From Thalassobacillus pellis (GTDB lineage: Bacteria > Bacillota > Bacilli > Bacillales > Halobacillaceae): 64,000 nucleotides of DNA. Shown here piece after piece: positions 43,095 to 51,794 of the stretch (position 1 is its first letter; the number at the start of each line of letters is the position of its first letter). A model generated the notes under the pieces. That model did not search any database. It worked only from the letters and a program-made list of their open reading frames with translations, and was not told where the DNA came from. The position numbers and the translations under genes were made by a program. The stretch is from NCBI RefSeq assembly GCF_016908295.1, contig NZ_JAFBDO010000002.1, positions 558,001 to 622,000 on the forward strand, read 5' to 3'.

Positions 43095-43532
43095 TCAAGA
43101 AGCGCAGCCGCATCCGCCGCCGGAACCACAACCGCAGCCACTGTCGGTCAGGGCCATGCCGTCCTTTGGCACTTTAATGGTCGTAGAAATACTATGAGCT
43201 ACCACATGACTTACTTCATCAAGTAATTTTTGCAGCTCCCTTTCTTTCATTTTGAACGATGCAACTTTTTCGTTCATATCCATTTCCCGCTTAGCTGTAC
43301 GTACTTGTTTCATTATATCGTTATAATCAGGATGATAGCGTCCGAAACGCTGGACATCCTCATAATGGTCTTTGATTCGTTGGAATTCCTGGATCAACTT
43401 TTGTGCCTGTTCATCCTCTTCCAATGCTTTTTTTGCAGACTGGTAATCAGCCATTGGCTCAGACTGCAAAATCATTTGCCCTACCTGCTCAGAATGATCC
43501 AGCAGATCGACAATTTCCATTGTGGCAAGCAT
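43095..43532 (-). CDS. ricF: YlbF/RicF, RNA-processing and developmental complex subunit
   Basis: 145 residues. RicF forms a ternary complex with RicA (YmcA) and RicT (YaaT) that carries iron-sulphur clusters and is needed for RNase Y-dependent mRNA maturation, biofilm, competence and sporulation in B. subtilis. Conserved DHYEDVQRFGRYHPDY and helical hairpin; the C-terminus has the cysteine-rich CGCGSGGGCGC. Start at the ATG at 43532 (MLATMEIVDLL) with GGAGGTG upstream. Confidence 0.94.
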   Translation of the reverse strand: MLATMEIVDLLDHSEQVGQMILQSEPMADYQSAKKALEEDEQAQKLIQEFQRIKDHYEDVQRFGRYHPDYNDIMKQVRTAKREMDMNEKVASFKMKERELQKLLDEVSHVVAHSISTTIKVPKDGMALTDSGCGCGSGGGCGCAS

Positions 43533-43595
43533 CACATCCACCTCCACTCCCATCATACCAAATATCAGGTATGAAAGGAAAGATGCTGGAATTAT

Positions 43596-43832
43596 TTATC
43601 CATCCTTCATCGCTTTAGCCATATGGATTAACATATTCATCATTTGCAGCTGATTACCGATTCGTTCAATTCTCTGGATAGAAGTTTTACCGAAGAAATA
43701 TTTCATCTCCTTATCAAACTTCATATATTGGGTAGGATCCCTGGTAAGTTTTCGGTACCACTCAGGATTAAGGCGTATGAAAGCAATTCGTTCTTCATTA
43801 TTTTTTAAGAATTGATATACCTCTGGCTGCAT
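43596..43832 (-). CDS. ylbE: YlbE-like protein
   Basis: 78-residue family protein: FLRNNP-type N-terminus (VYQFLKNNEERIAFIRLNPEWYRKL), then YFFGKTSIQRIERI. Small soluble protein of unknown function, conserved between ylbD and ylbF. Six bases after ylbD, so in one operon with it. Confidence 0.85.
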   Translation of the reverse strand: MQPEVYQFLKNNEERIAFIRLNPEWYRKLTRDPTQYMKFDKEMKYFFGKTSIQRIERIGNQLQMMNMLIHMAKAMKDG

Positions 43833-43838
43833 GATTCA

Positions 43839-44228
43839 TCAGTCCTTTATAAAAGGGAACGAATTAGATTTTGGTCCCTGGGATTTCTGCTTCATCTCCT
43901 GAAACTGCTGAACGAGATTCTGAAGGTTTCCAAGAGCCCCATTCAATTGATGGATATGGCCATTGATATTATTCCAGTTGACCTGGTCTACCATTTGTAC
44001 AAACTGAGACATCCATTCTTTTTTCCCTGTATCTTTTTCCGCTGATTTTTCCGTCTTTGTTTCACTGAAAGATTCCCAAAATGGATCTTCTTCGCCTAAC
44101 AGCAGCCATTTTTCGTAGTAGTCCTGCATAACTTTTTTGTTATTTCGAAGCTCGTGCTTCACTTTAGGATGCCTGTTGACAAACTCGCGAAATTGTTCGA
44201 CATTTGGATGAAGCGATTTTCCTTCCAT
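43839..44228 (-). CDS. ylbD: YlbD-family spore coat protein
   Basis: 129 residues, ATG at 44228 (MEGKSLHPNVEQFREF) with GGGGTG upstream; an in-frame GTG at 44237 is part of that site. Contains HPKVKHELRNNKKVMQDYYEKWLLLGEEDPFW and a glutamine-rich C-terminal helix. B. subtilis YlbD is described as a coat-associated protein. A sigma-K-like promoter lies just upstream, which agrees with late mother-cell expression. Confidence 0.86.
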   Translation of the reverse strand: MEGKSLHPNVEQFREFVNRHPKVKHELRNNKKVMQDYYEKWLLLGEEDPFWESFSETKTEKSAEKDTGKKEWMSQFVQMVDQVNWNNINGHIHQLNGALGNLQNLVQQFQEMKQKSQGPKSNSFPFIKD

Positions 44229-44263
44229 CGAAAACACCCCACTATTTCTGATTTACCTTATAT

Positions 44264-44290
44264 TAGCCTATGCACCTCTTTATGAATCGT
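44264..44290 (-). promoter_or_regulatory. predicted sigma-K promoter of ylbD-ylbE
   Basis: Minus strand CATAGGCTA (44264-44272) fits the -10 CATANNNTA; AC of GCACGA (44289-44290) is 16 bases upstream, matching the short sigma-K -35. Transcript start would be about 28 bases before the ylbD ATG. Confidence 0.55.
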
Positions 44291-44426
44291 GCTGGTAAAC
44301 CAGTTCCTTACACATGTGCAGCTTAGAAAAATCGTATGCACTCATCCTTACACGAATGCGTTAATGCTATTACTTGGAACTTTAAATATGTCACTAATTC
44401 TAAAAGCTAATTTTGTTTTAGTCTAT

Positions 44427-44458
44427 TAAAAAAGACTTCACCCTATTCGGGCAAAGTC
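44427..44458 (-). terminator. terminator after ylbC
   Basis: GACTTtgCCC/GGGtgAAGTC (44434-44458), then TTTTTTAA on the minus strand. Confidence 0.85.
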
Positions 44459-44470
44459 CTCAGACATATT

Positions 44471-45550
44471 TCACGGCAAGGCTAAGAAGTTCTGTGTATA
44501 ATAATCCTGATATACCCCAACCCCGAGATGAGTGTAACCTTCATGTAACAGGGCCTCTCTATGCCCTTTGCTGTTCAGCCAGCCCTCCACAGCCGCTGCA
44601 GCGTCGGGATACTGGGCAGCGATGTTTTCACCGGCCCTAACATACGTCACTTTTCCTTCCTCTAACCTTTCTTTCAGACCGGTTCCATCCTGGCCGTAAT
44701 GCGAAAAGTAATTATTGATACTCATATCCTTGCTGTGCAAAAATGCCACCTCAGCAACCGGCTCGTACCATTTCACCGGCTCCTTGCCAAAGCGCAGACG
44801 AATGCGGTTTGTGATATCAAATATTTGTTTTTCCCTTCCATTTTCTATTGCCGCCCATTCTTTTTTTAAAATGGCAGGGTTGTCAGGCAATTCGCCACGA
44901 TAAGTTACACGATAAGGCTGCTGCTTCAGCAATACCTCTGCATTCATCACCCTGATGGATGATAATTTTTGTGTAAAAGTATCAAAATATAGCTGGGCAT
45001 AAACACTGTCGCTCAGCTTAACGAGTGGTCTGCTTTTCATATCTTCTTCCGTCAACTGGAAGGTAAACTGCTCAATCCCATCGGTATAAGTCACTTCCTG
45101 TTTAAATTCATGTATAGACTGGACAGAAGCATAATCCTGGCCGATTGAGAGAGGTTCAGCTTCCAGATCCTTCCCTGTTACGAACCAAGTGACAATATTT
45201 CCTTTTTGAACGCCGAACTGCAGGTATTTCTCAGGATCCTTATTATAAATCCACCATTCAAAGCCGTAGGCGCTCGCATCTTTTCTTGCCGGCTCTCCAA
45301 AAGCTTCTATCAGACTTTGCTCATCCTTGCCAATCCACTGGTATAGCGAGCCTTTAAATTCCAGTGTCTCCTTGTTCTCTGAAGAATTGGAATCTGGCTG
45401 GCTTTCTTCCAGCATTTCTGCTACTTCAAGAGCAGCTTCCTTCCCCTTTTCTATCCCTTGCTCTATTTTTTTATCGGCGATTCCCCCATCAACGATGAGA
45501 TAGACTCCGCCAGCCAAGAGCAACAGCACCAGTAATCGCAGTAAATTCAA
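44471..45550 (-). CDS. ylbC: CAP-domain (SCP/PR1) protein YlbC
   Basis: 359 residues. N-terminal signal/anchor (about 4-20), then a CAP-associated domain (about 65-210, YQWIGKDEQSLIEAFGEPARK is its start), and a C-terminal CAP domain (about 240-359) with NRIRLRFGKEPVKWYEPVAEVAFLHSKDM split over its first helices, FSHYGQDGTGLKERL, RAGENIAAQYPDA and NSKGHREALLHEGYTHLGVG. Predicted surface-exposed. Role unknown; distant relatives include SafA-associated YkwD and sporulation CAP proteins. Confidence 0.88.
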   Translation of the reverse strand: MNLLRLLVLLLLAGGVYLIVDGGIADKKIEQGIEKGKEAALEVAEMLEESQPDSNSSENKETLEFKGSLYQWIGKDEQSLIEAFGEPARKDASAYGFEWWIYNKDPEKYLQFGVQKGNIVTWFVTGKDLEAEPLSIGQDYASVQSIHEFKQEVTYTDGIEQFTFQLTEEDMKSRPLVKLSDSVYAQLYFDTFTQKLSSIRVMNAEVLLKQQPYRVTYRGELPDNPAILKKEWAAIENGREKQIFDITNRIRLRFGKEPVKWYEPVAEVAFLHSKDMSINNYFSHYGQDGTGLKERLEEGKVTYVRAGENIAAQYPDAAAAVEGWLNSKGHREALLHEGYTHLGVGVYQDYYTQNFLALP

Positions 45551-45745
45551 GGTGCATTTCCCCTATCTATTATTAATAATAGTGCTTCTATTAAATCATC
45601 TATCTCCATTATAATCCTTTTGGCAAATAAATATGTATAATCGGCCTGTTCATGTCCTTTACATAAACTAAAACATAGAGAAACATCCTTTGATTTTTGC
45701 AGGTAAGACAGTAAGCCGCCTCAAGCTTAGCCGTCGCTTAGACAG

Positions 45746-45791
45746 CAAAAAAGCTGTCTCTAAAAAGCCTGTGATAGACTTTAGAGACAGC
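45746..45791 (-). terminator. terminator after ylbB
   Basis: GGCTGTCTCTAAA/TTTAGAGACAGC (45752-45791), then TTTTTTGC on the minus strand. Confidence 0.88.
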
Positions 45792-45799
45792 CTTCCTTA

Positions 45800-46228
45800 T
45801 TAATGTAGTTCAGGTCTTTCAGAAATCCGCTCCAACGCTTCACCAGCAGCCTGGTCGGACATATGTTCAACGGACAAGTCGCCAAGCGCAAGAATTCCAA
45901 CCAGCTTTCCCTGGTCAACGACAGGCAGACGACGAACTTTGTGTTCTGCCATAGTATCACTTGCTTCCTGCAGGGAAGCATCTGGTGATACATGATATAG
46001 CTTTTCACTCATGACTTCCTGAATCGATGTGGAGCCAGGCTTTTTTTCTGCATATCCTCGGATTACAAGGTCACGGTCAGTTACCATCCCCAATAATTCG
46101 TGGTTACTGTTGCAAATTGGAACAGCTCCTACATTTTTTTCTTTCATCAAAGTAGCTGCATCAAACAAATGATCCTCCGGACTGCAGCATGAAACCTCAT
46201 CTGTCATAATATCACGGACAACTTTCAT
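45800..46228 (-). CDS. ylbB: two-CBS-domain protein YlbB
   Basis: 142 residues: paired CBS domains (about 8-58: IMTDEVSCCSPEDHLFDAATLM and VTDRDLVIRG; about 75-125: VMSEKLYHVSPDASLQEASDTM and LALGDLSVE). Such modules sense adenine nucleotides. No catalytic domain is attached. AGGAGG-type site before the ATG. Same place as ylbB in B. subtilis. Confidence 0.9.
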   Translation of the reverse strand: MKVVRDIMTDEVSCCSPEDHLFDAATLMKEKNVGAVPICNSNHELLGMVTDRDLVIRGYAEKKPGSTSIQEVMSEKLYHVSPDASLQEASDTMAEHKVRRLPVVDQGKLVGILALGDLSVEHMSDQAAGEALERISERPELH

Positions 46229-46410
46229 TTTCTTTTCCTCCTTATCATCACGGTTTCAGACAGGAAATCCTGCCCAATCATGGTTTAGTGTTTCCAAAAC
46301 GTCTTAAAAATTACATGCAACTCCAATTTTTTTATAGTATAATAAATTGCATCATGCCCAATTTCATACTATGATTGTCATAGATACATACAATTTGCGA
46401 GGTGGAAATA

Positions 46411-46779
46411 ATGAGACTAGAAGGTACTGGGATTGAAGAAGTAATCGTTGAACAAAAACCGATGCATCATATTTTGAATAAAGCCGGATTCATTCGCGGA
46501 GGACAATGGGATTATGAGCGGATCACCTATGATTACAAAATAGGTTCACCGGAAAAAAATATCACCTATTATGTCCGGATTCAGGGATATGCCATCGAAG
46601 GTGATGTAGACACAGGAAATGCAGTCTTTAAAATGCTAACCCCACTCCTTGGGCGTCATTATTACCCGCACGGGGTAGAGTACGGAGAACAAGAGGAATT
46701 TTCCAAAGACTTAATTGAACGGGCGAAGAAACTTGTGCATAAAGCTGCGGATGAATTGAAAGCACACCACACAGAATGA
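46411..46779 (+). CDS. YugN-like family protein
   Basis: 122 residues from the ATG at 46411, with GAGGTG 7 bases upstream; an in-frame GTG at 46402 overlaps that site. Sequence features GGQWDYERITYDYKIG, YYVRIQGYAIEGDVDTGNA and LGRHYYPHGVEYGE fit the YugN-like family (PF08868). By position between ylbB and the cta genes it may be the equivalent of ylbA, which I cannot confirm. Followed by its own terminator. Confidence 0.78.
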   Translation: MRLEGTGIEEVIVEQKPMHHILNKAGFIRGGQWDYERITYDYKIGSPEKNITYYVRIQGYAIEGDVDTGNAVFKMLTPLLGRHYYPHGVEYGEQEEFSKDLIERAKKLVHKAADELKAHHTE

Positions 46780-46796
46780 GAGCATACATTTATATG

Positions 46797-46832
46797 AACC
46801 GCTTTCCTTAATATCAGGGAAGCGGTTTTTCA
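46797..46832 (+). terminator. terminator after the YugN-like gene
   Basis: AACCGCTTTCC/GGGAAGCGGTT followed by TTTTTCA. Confidence 0.88.
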
Positions 46833-46913
46833 CATTATTAACTGTTCAAAATTTGTTATTTTTGCTATATTTTGAAGTAGAGTTGCAATAATGAAGGGAG
46901 ATACATAACTAAA

Positions 46914-47972
46914 TTGTTCAAATACGTTACGAAACGCCAATGGATATTACTACTAACCGCAGTTGTTATCATCATCGCCAGCTACTACCTGCTTCCTGTC
47001 TCAGTGCCATTGATAGTCGCTTTGATTACGGCTTTGTTCCTTAACCCAGCCGTCCGATGGATGCAGCTCCGCTTCCGGTTCAAACGTAAAGTTGCGGTCA
47101 TAATCGTATTTTTATTGTTTTTGTTAATGATCAGTATAATAGGTACATACGCAGTGACAAAAATGGTAACACAAGTGGTCCATTTCACAGATAATGCACC
47201 GTACTATGTAAAACAAATTAACCAGGTGGTAAACGACTGGGAAACTTCCATGGACCGTTATGCGGAAGATCTACCTGATGAACTTGTCGCAGAAGTTACT
47301 TCTGGTATCCAGAATAATGTCCGAAAGCTGACAGAAACAATTACGAACAACCTGACGATAGACAAAATTGCCATTGCATTTGCGAAAATACCAGAGTACA
47401 TCGTGAGCCTGCTTGTATATCTGATTGCTTTGTTCCTGTTTATGCTTGAGATACCACGGCTAAAAAGCAATGCTTATGCCCATATGACGGAAGAAACCTC
47501 TGAAAAAGTCAAATTTATGAATGCACGTCTTTCATATGTGGTTTTTGGTTTTTTAAAAGCTCAATTTCTCGTCAGTATCATTATTTTTATTGTTTCTTTG
47601 TTAGGATTGTTGATAATTACGCCTGAAGTCGCTGTTGTAATGTCCTTAATCATCTGGATGATTGATTTTATACCGATAATCGGCTCAATCGTCATTCTTG
47701 GACCATGGTCGGTCTATATGTTCCTTACAGGCGACTTTGTAACAGGCACCCAGCTTGCCATTCTTGCTCTGGTACTTCTTGCGATCAGACGGACGGTAGA
47801 GCCAAAAGTGATGGGCAGACATATCGGCCTGTCACCGCTTGCGACATTGATTGCGATGTTTCTGGGATTGCAATTGATGGGCCTGATGGGGTTCATTCTA
47901 GGACCGTTATTATTAATTGCTTTCAACTCTGCTAAAGAGGCAGGAATCATCAAGTGGAATTTTAAAATTTGA
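46914..47972 (+). CDS. AI-2E family transporter (permease)
   Basis: 352 residues, about eight hydrophobic segments: VPLIVALITALFLNP, a soluble loop (about 80-150), FLKAQFLVSIIIFIVSLLGL, IDFIPIIGSIVILGPWSVYM and the C-terminal PKVMGRHIGLSPLATLIAMFLGLQ. These mark the AI-2E/YhhQ-PerM family; members export autoinducer-2 or act as cation/proton antiporters, and this one cannot be assigned. The only standard start is TTG at 46914. The GGGAG site is 13 bases away, longer than usual, so the start is less certain than the family. Confidence 0.85.
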   Translation: MFKYVTKRQWILLLTAVVIIIASYYLLPVSVPLIVALITALFLNPAVRWMQLRFRFKRKVAVIIVFLLFLLMISIIGTYAVTKMVTQVVHFTDNAPYYVKQINQVVNDWETSMDRYAEDLPDELVAEVTSGIQNNVRKLTETITNNLTIDKIAIAFAKIPEYIVSLLVYLIALFLFMLEIPRLKSNAYAHMTEETSEKVKFMNARLSYVVFGFLKAQFLVSIIIFIVSLLGLLIITPEVAVVMSLIIWMIDFIPIIGSIVILGPWSVYMFLTGDFVTGTQLAILALVLLAIRRTVEPKVMGRHIGLSPLATLIAMFLGLQLMGLMGFILGPLLLIAFNSAKEAGIIKWNFKI

Positions 47973-47978
47973 CAGAAG

Positions 47979-48017
47979 AAATGCTGCCCGCCGTGGAACG
48001 GTCCGGGCAGCATTTAC
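47979..48017. terminator. terminator between AI-2E gene and Eis-like gene
   Basis: AAATGCTGCCCG/CGGGCAGCATTT, perfect 12-base arms around a 13-base loop. Convergent genes on both sides; U tracts are short. Confidence 0.8.
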
Positions 48018-48050
48018 GTTAGAAGGAATAGGAATACCCAATGCAGCTTT

Positions 48051-49229
48051 TTAGAAAAAATCGAGAAATGCAGCGGTCTGTGGACGTATGGTTTTCTCAA
48101 AAGCAGTTATTTTCTCGGCATCGCCTTTCATTCTTTCCATAAATACGGCTGACTTCACATCCATATTCCCACACATGATGGCCGTCAATGACTGTATGTC
48201 CGTATAAATATCAGCCTGATTAAAGCCATTAACCTTCCTGACTTCAACAGCTTTACCGCCATTCACCCTCCACACCCAGGTCCCATCATTCCAGCCAGCT
48301 TGCTCATCTCTTATATGTAATCGGAGGTCGAATGATTCTTCCGCAGAATAGAAAGGATATTCTTTAAAAAACGTTTCTACGTCCACAATTCTGGCCATGA
48401 AATAAGCCTTTTTCATTTCTTTGATGCCAGGATTCTCAAAGTAGATAGCGTCCAGATTGTTCGGAAGCAGCATCATTTCCACTTGGTTTGTCATAGAGTC
48501 ATGATTTTTCACCCATTGTAAAAGGGAATAAAAAGCGTCGGCAGAATGATAGATGAATTCTTCAATGACCAGCTTGTCGGATTTCATTGTGCTGATGATA
48601 TAACCTGCTGGGTCACCAATATTATCGTAATGCAGGATGATTACAGATTCCGAATCGATTACCCTTCGCGTCCACCACCAATCTTTACGGACGAGCATTA
48701 GCGTATATTGAGAGGCTGCTTTTTCATATAAATGGTTCAGTTCATCCCGTGCTTCCTGATATGTTTTCCGCTTTAATTTGCCTTTTGCCTGGTACTTTTC
48801 AGATAATAAATCTGAAGGGCTGGATTGATAAGTATGTGTGTACTGGGTAAGTTCATAACCGAATTTACGGTAAAAAGGAACAGAAAAAGGATGAAGTAAT
48901 GACAGGGAAATACCCTTATCTTTCATTATGGAGAGACTATCTTTGATCATCTGAGATACATAACCTGCGCGGCGATACTCTGGATAGGTAGCAACCCCAG
49001 CAATTCCACCCATACGTACCCGCTTTTCTCCTAAATATACTTCTAATGGCAGTAAGTGGAGCTTTGCTGCAAGCTTCTCGTCTTCGAAAACAGCTAAGAT
49101 ATCCTGCTTATCCATCTGCCATCGTCTGTCTTCTTTTTGTTCTTCTGTCAGTCTATAGTTGAATGCTGCTTCACCCAGCTTCATAATTTCTTCATATTCC
49201 TCTTTTCCTGCTTTCCTGATAATAGCCAA
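48051..49229 (-). CDS. Eis-like N-acetyltransferase with SCP2-type C-terminus
   Basis: 392 residues. N-terminal GNAT domain with GIAGVATYPEYRRAGYVSQMIKD (acetyl-CoA loop, about 73-95) and LSLLHPFSVPFYRKFGYE; a central second GNAT-like domain; and a C-terminal sterol-carrier-like domain (about 290-392, WRVNGGKAVEV and DIQSLTAIMCGNMDV). This is the three-part layout of Eis proteins, which acetylate aminoglycosides or lysines. Substrate unknown here. Overlaps the upstream acetyltransferase gene by 38 bases. Confidence 0.87.
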   Translation of the reverse strand: MAIIRKAGKEEYEEIMKLGEAAFNYRLTEEQKEDRRWQMDKQDILAVFEDEKLAAKLHLLPLEVYLGEKRVRMGGIAGVATYPEYRRAGYVSQMIKDSLSIMKDKGISLSLLHPFSVPFYRKFGYELTQYTHTYQSSPSDLLSEKYQAKGKLKRKTYQEARDELNHLYEKAASQYTLMLVRKDWWWTRRVIDSESVIILHYDNIGDPAGYIISTMKSDKLVIEEFIYHSADAFYSLLQWVKNHDSMTNQVEMMLLPNNLDAIYFENPGIKEMKKAYFMARIVDVETFFKEYPFYSAEESFDLRLHIRDEQAGWNDGTWVWRVNGGKAVEVRKVNGFNQADIYTDIQSLTAIMCGNMDVKSAVFMERMKGDAEKITAFEKTIRPQTAAFLDFF

Positions 49230-49731
49230 ATACTTCCCTCTCCTTTCGAAACACTAATATATCACGTTTACTGGCAATTTGTTCAAAATAATTGTGCTTT
49301 AACACCCTTTGGGATGCTTCGTTCCTTTTATCACATTGGGCTTTCACTTCATCCGCACCATTGTAAAAAGCCCAACCCACCATTGCCTCAACCGCTTCCG
49401 TTGCAAAACCTGTATTTCGTTCCGAGGGAAGAATGTAGTAACTAAGTTCCACAGCACCCTCTCGGTCGGGAGGATTATGGAATCCGATATCCCCGATAAT
49501 CCTTTGGTCTATTTTTGAAACGATAAACCATGGGCCGAAGCCTACCACCTGGGTACCGTTTGCCAGATTCTCGGTATATAAAGGAAGTCTGGCCAGTAAA
49601 CCATTGTGCGGCCAGTTTTCGTTCCAGGCGATTTGATATGTAAAATAAAATGCGAGCGGATGTTTGATCAGCTTCTGCCCACTTTCCTCTGTTATCGGCT
49701 TAATCAACAGGCGAGAAGTTTCCACAATCAT
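49192..49731 (-). CDS. GNAT acetyltransferase, RimJ/RimL type
   Basis: 179 residues; VETSRLLIKPITEESGQKL at the N-terminus, IGDIGFHNPPDREGAVELSYYI and LPSERNTGFATEAVEAMVGWAF with the acetyl-CoA loop, then CDKRNEASQRVLKHNYFE. Typical of ribosomal-protein-serine acetyltransferase relatives. It ends inside the Eis-like gene, indicating one operon. Not part of the B. subtilis order at this place. Confidence 0.87.
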   Translation of the reverse strand: MIVETSRLLIKPITEESGQKLIKHPLAFYFTYQIAWNENWPHNGLLARLPLYTENLANGTQVVGFGPWFIVSKIDQRIIGDIGFHNPPDREGAVELSYYILPSERNTGFATEAVEAMVGWAFYNGADEVKAQCDKRNEASQRVLKHNYFEQIASKRDILVFRKEREVFGYYQESRKRGI

Positions 49732-49805
49732 ATCTATCTCCTCCAGATATCATCAGATGATTAAAAGAAACCATTACTATATACCTTTTCCCACATACAG
49801 CTAAA

Positions 49806-49841
49806 CAAAAAATCGCATCGAATCACCTGATCCCATGCGAT
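49806..49841 (-). terminator. terminator after the DUF420 gene
   Basis: ATCGCAT/ATGCGAT (49812-49841) with a 16-base loop, then TTTTTTG on the minus strand. Confidence 0.75.
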
Positions 49842-49849
49842 GCACAAGT

Positions 49850-50305
49850 TTACATTCCGAATATGGCGCGGAACACATTCGTCGTTTCCCCGCTCTCATA
49901 GATAATATACAAAAGAAGATAGACCACTACTCCTGTAACAGCCGAACCAAACCAGATAATACTTGTTACAGGACCGAGTTTTCGATGCTTCTGAATTTTC
50001 CTTTTCAATGCCAGCCTTAGTGTGACAAGACCGAACACTGCTCCAGTTGTCGCTAAAATAATATGGAAAATCAAATAAATCGTATAATAAATCTCTATCT
50101 TTTCCGGCCCCCCAAAACTGGTATTACCTACCAGAATCGTTCTGGACAAATAAATGAGAAAGAATAGCAGCGCACTGATGGCAGCCGCAACCATAACCCG
50201 CTTATGCTCAATCCGCTTATTTTTCGCAATCAGCACCCAGCCGATTGCAACCAGAATTGCACTAAGCGCGATAAAAAAAGTACTGATGGTAGGTAACAAA
50301 GGCAT
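49850..50305 (-). CDS. DUF420 membrane protein (CtaM-like)
   Basis: 151 residues with four membrane segments (about 8-26, 38-58, 76-100, 117-138). IEHKRVMVAAAISALLFFLIYLSR is split by the conserved histidine turns, and FHIILATTGAVFGLVTL and KHRKLG follow. DUF420 proteins are found with heme-copper oxidase genes; a staphylococcal member (CtaM) is reported to be needed for aa3 oxidase maturation. Separated from ctaG by a terminator, so it may have its own promoter, but it remains in the oxidase block. Confidence 0.85.
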   Translation of the reverse strand: MPLLPTISTFFIALSAILVAIGWVLIAKNKRIEHKRVMVAAAISALLFFLIYLSRTILVGNTSFGGPEKIEIYYTIYLIFHIILATTGAVFGLVTLRLALKRKIQKHRKLGPVTSIIWFGSAVTGVVVYLLLYIIYESGETTNVFRAIFGM

Positions 50306-50352
50306 TTATTTCCATCCTTTCACTGAAACTACTAATATAATATCACAGACTT

Positions 50353-50387
50353 CAAAAAAATAGCTTTCCCAAACAGCCAGGAAAGCT
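50353..50387 (-). terminator. terminator after ctaG
   Basis: TAGCTTTCC/GGAAAGCTA (50360-50387), loop 10, then TTTTTTTGA on the minus strand. Confidence 0.9.
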
Positions 50388-50398
50388 AGATATAACTA

Positions 50399-51307
50399 TC
50401 ACGAATCTTGTGGAGCATTGGCAGGAAGTGGATCTATCGAATATCTTTCCTTGTTGAACCAGCCAAAGAATATTTTGGCAATCATTACACCGAAAATAAT
50501 TTCCTGAGCTACCTTCATCATGATTCCTCCAAGTTGCTGATCTTCAAGCAAAGGAAGTGGGGAAAACAGTTCGGGACCACTCATTTTCAGACTGCTAAGC
50601 CCGCTTAATACATCACCTGGGACGCAAAGACTCATCGCCTGGAACCATGCACCATTTTCCGTGTACGTACTATAAATAGTCGTGTCCGCGAAAATGATCA
50701 ATGCACATGCAGGAGTAATCAATACACCATTTGCGAAAATGTATCCGATTTTCAAAATCGGACTTAGTTTGTGCAATTGTTCAATCGGAGGAAAAACAAC
50801 GAGCCACATACAAAATGCAGCGAATAAAAGAACAGTTACGATAGCCGCATGCGCGATTTCATTTGCCTTCACATAATCAAAAACTACTGGTAAATGGTAT
50901 AACGAGAATAATCCATTAAATAACAACAGAGCAATTAAAGGTTTTGTCAAAAGCTTTAATACCGAACGTATTATTGGAGCATCAAAAACCTTTTTCCACA
51001 TCCATGCCGGTATCCCTTTGATAAATAAAATCGGCAGCAAATAACAGTATAATGCCATCTGAACCATGTGGGACGTAAAAATGATATGAGTCAATAAGTC
51101 AATCGGTGACCCTTTTATGATATAAAGAAGCAGCAATCCTCCATAAAAGTAAACTTGCTGACTCACATCCGGTCGCTCAGAATCTGTAAAACGGTGCCTG
51201 CCTGGACCGGTGAGAAAATAATATATACCTGCTAAAACCAGCATGAAAATAAAATAATATGGACTCCACAAGGCTCGAAAGCCGAAAATCTGTAACTCTA
51301 ACCACAT
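50399..51307 (-). CDS. ctaG: cytochrome c oxidase assembly factor CtaG
   Basis: 302 residues, seven or so membrane helices. Caa3_CtaG family: LWSPYYFIFMLVLAGIYYFLTGP is its start, followed by HIIFTSHMVQMALYCYLLPILFIKGIPAWM and the C-terminal PLLEDQQLGGIMMKVAQE. In B. subtilis CtaG is required for active caa3 oxidase. The 160-base gap to ctaF holds a terminator, so some separate control is likely. Confidence 0.93.
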   Translation of the reverse strand: MWLELQIFGFRALWSPYYFIFMLVLAGIYYFLTGPGRHRFTDSERPDVSQQVYFYGGLLLLYIIKGSPIDLLTHIIFTSHMVQMALYCYLLPILFIKGIPAWMWKKVFDAPIIRSVLKLLTKPLIALLLFNGLFSLYHLPVVFDYVKANEIAHAAIVTVLLFAAFCMWLVVFPPIEQLHKLSPILKIGYIFANGVLITPACALIIFADTTIYSTYTENGAWFQAMSLCVPGDVLSGLSSLKMSGPELFSPLPLLEDQQLGGIMMKVAQEIIFGVMIAKIFFGWFNKERYSIDPLPANAPQDS

Positions 51308-51427
51308 AATATTTCACTCCAGATAGGTCATGATATACCTTATTTTAAACGATTCTCCTGCAAAACTCGAGCCTTTCTCCTTTATAAAGTCAATTTCACA
51401 AAATTGACACACATTCTATTAAATTGA

Positions 51428-51461
51428 AGAAAGAGACCGGTGCTAAGCAACCGATCTCTCT
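51428..51461 (-). terminator. terminator after ctaF
   Basis: AGAGATCGGT/ACCGGTCTCT (51432-51459), loop 8, followed by TTCTTC. The U tract is weak, so read-through to ctaG is possible. Confidence 0.7.
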
Positions 51462-51467
51462 TCAATA

Positions 51468-51791
51468 TTACCACCAAATGATTGTTGTAAATGTAAGGAT
51501 GGTCATAACAGCGACAGAAATGCCTCCGTAGATCATCAAAGCAGGCATTTCATGGCCCTTATTTTTCATGTGCATGAAATAATAAAGCTGGAAAATGACC
51601 TGGACAAGAGCCAGTAATAATATAATTGGAATGATGAAATAACGATCGATGACATCAGAAACGACAAGAGCGAATGCAGCTATCGTGAAGATGATCATCA
51701 AAGCAAATGTAACGACTTGCTGTTTCATCTCTTCCTTATGCGCTTCTTTCTTGAAATCAGTAGTGCTCTTCGTTTTAGTATCCTTTGCCAT
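51468..51791 (-). CDS. ctaF: caa3 cytochrome c oxidase subunit IV
   Basis: 107 residues; basic N-terminus, then three membrane helices (about 23-45, 52-73, 80-103) with the family run FQLYYFMHMKNKGHEMP. Smallest oxidase subunit, last of ctaCDEF. Follows ctaE at 3 bases. Confidence 0.93.
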   Translation of the reverse strand: MAKDTKTKSTTDFKKEAHKEEMKQQVVTFALMIIFTIAAFALVVSDVIDRYFIIPIILLLALVQVIFQLYYFMHMKNKGHEMPALMIYGGISVAVMTILTFTTIIWW

Positions 51792-51794
51792 TCG

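Noticed and set aside
48051-49731. The two adjacent acetyltransferases as a resistance island
   Set aside because: Base composition looks like the neighbours, no mobility genes are present, and such genes are common chromosomal members in Bacilli.
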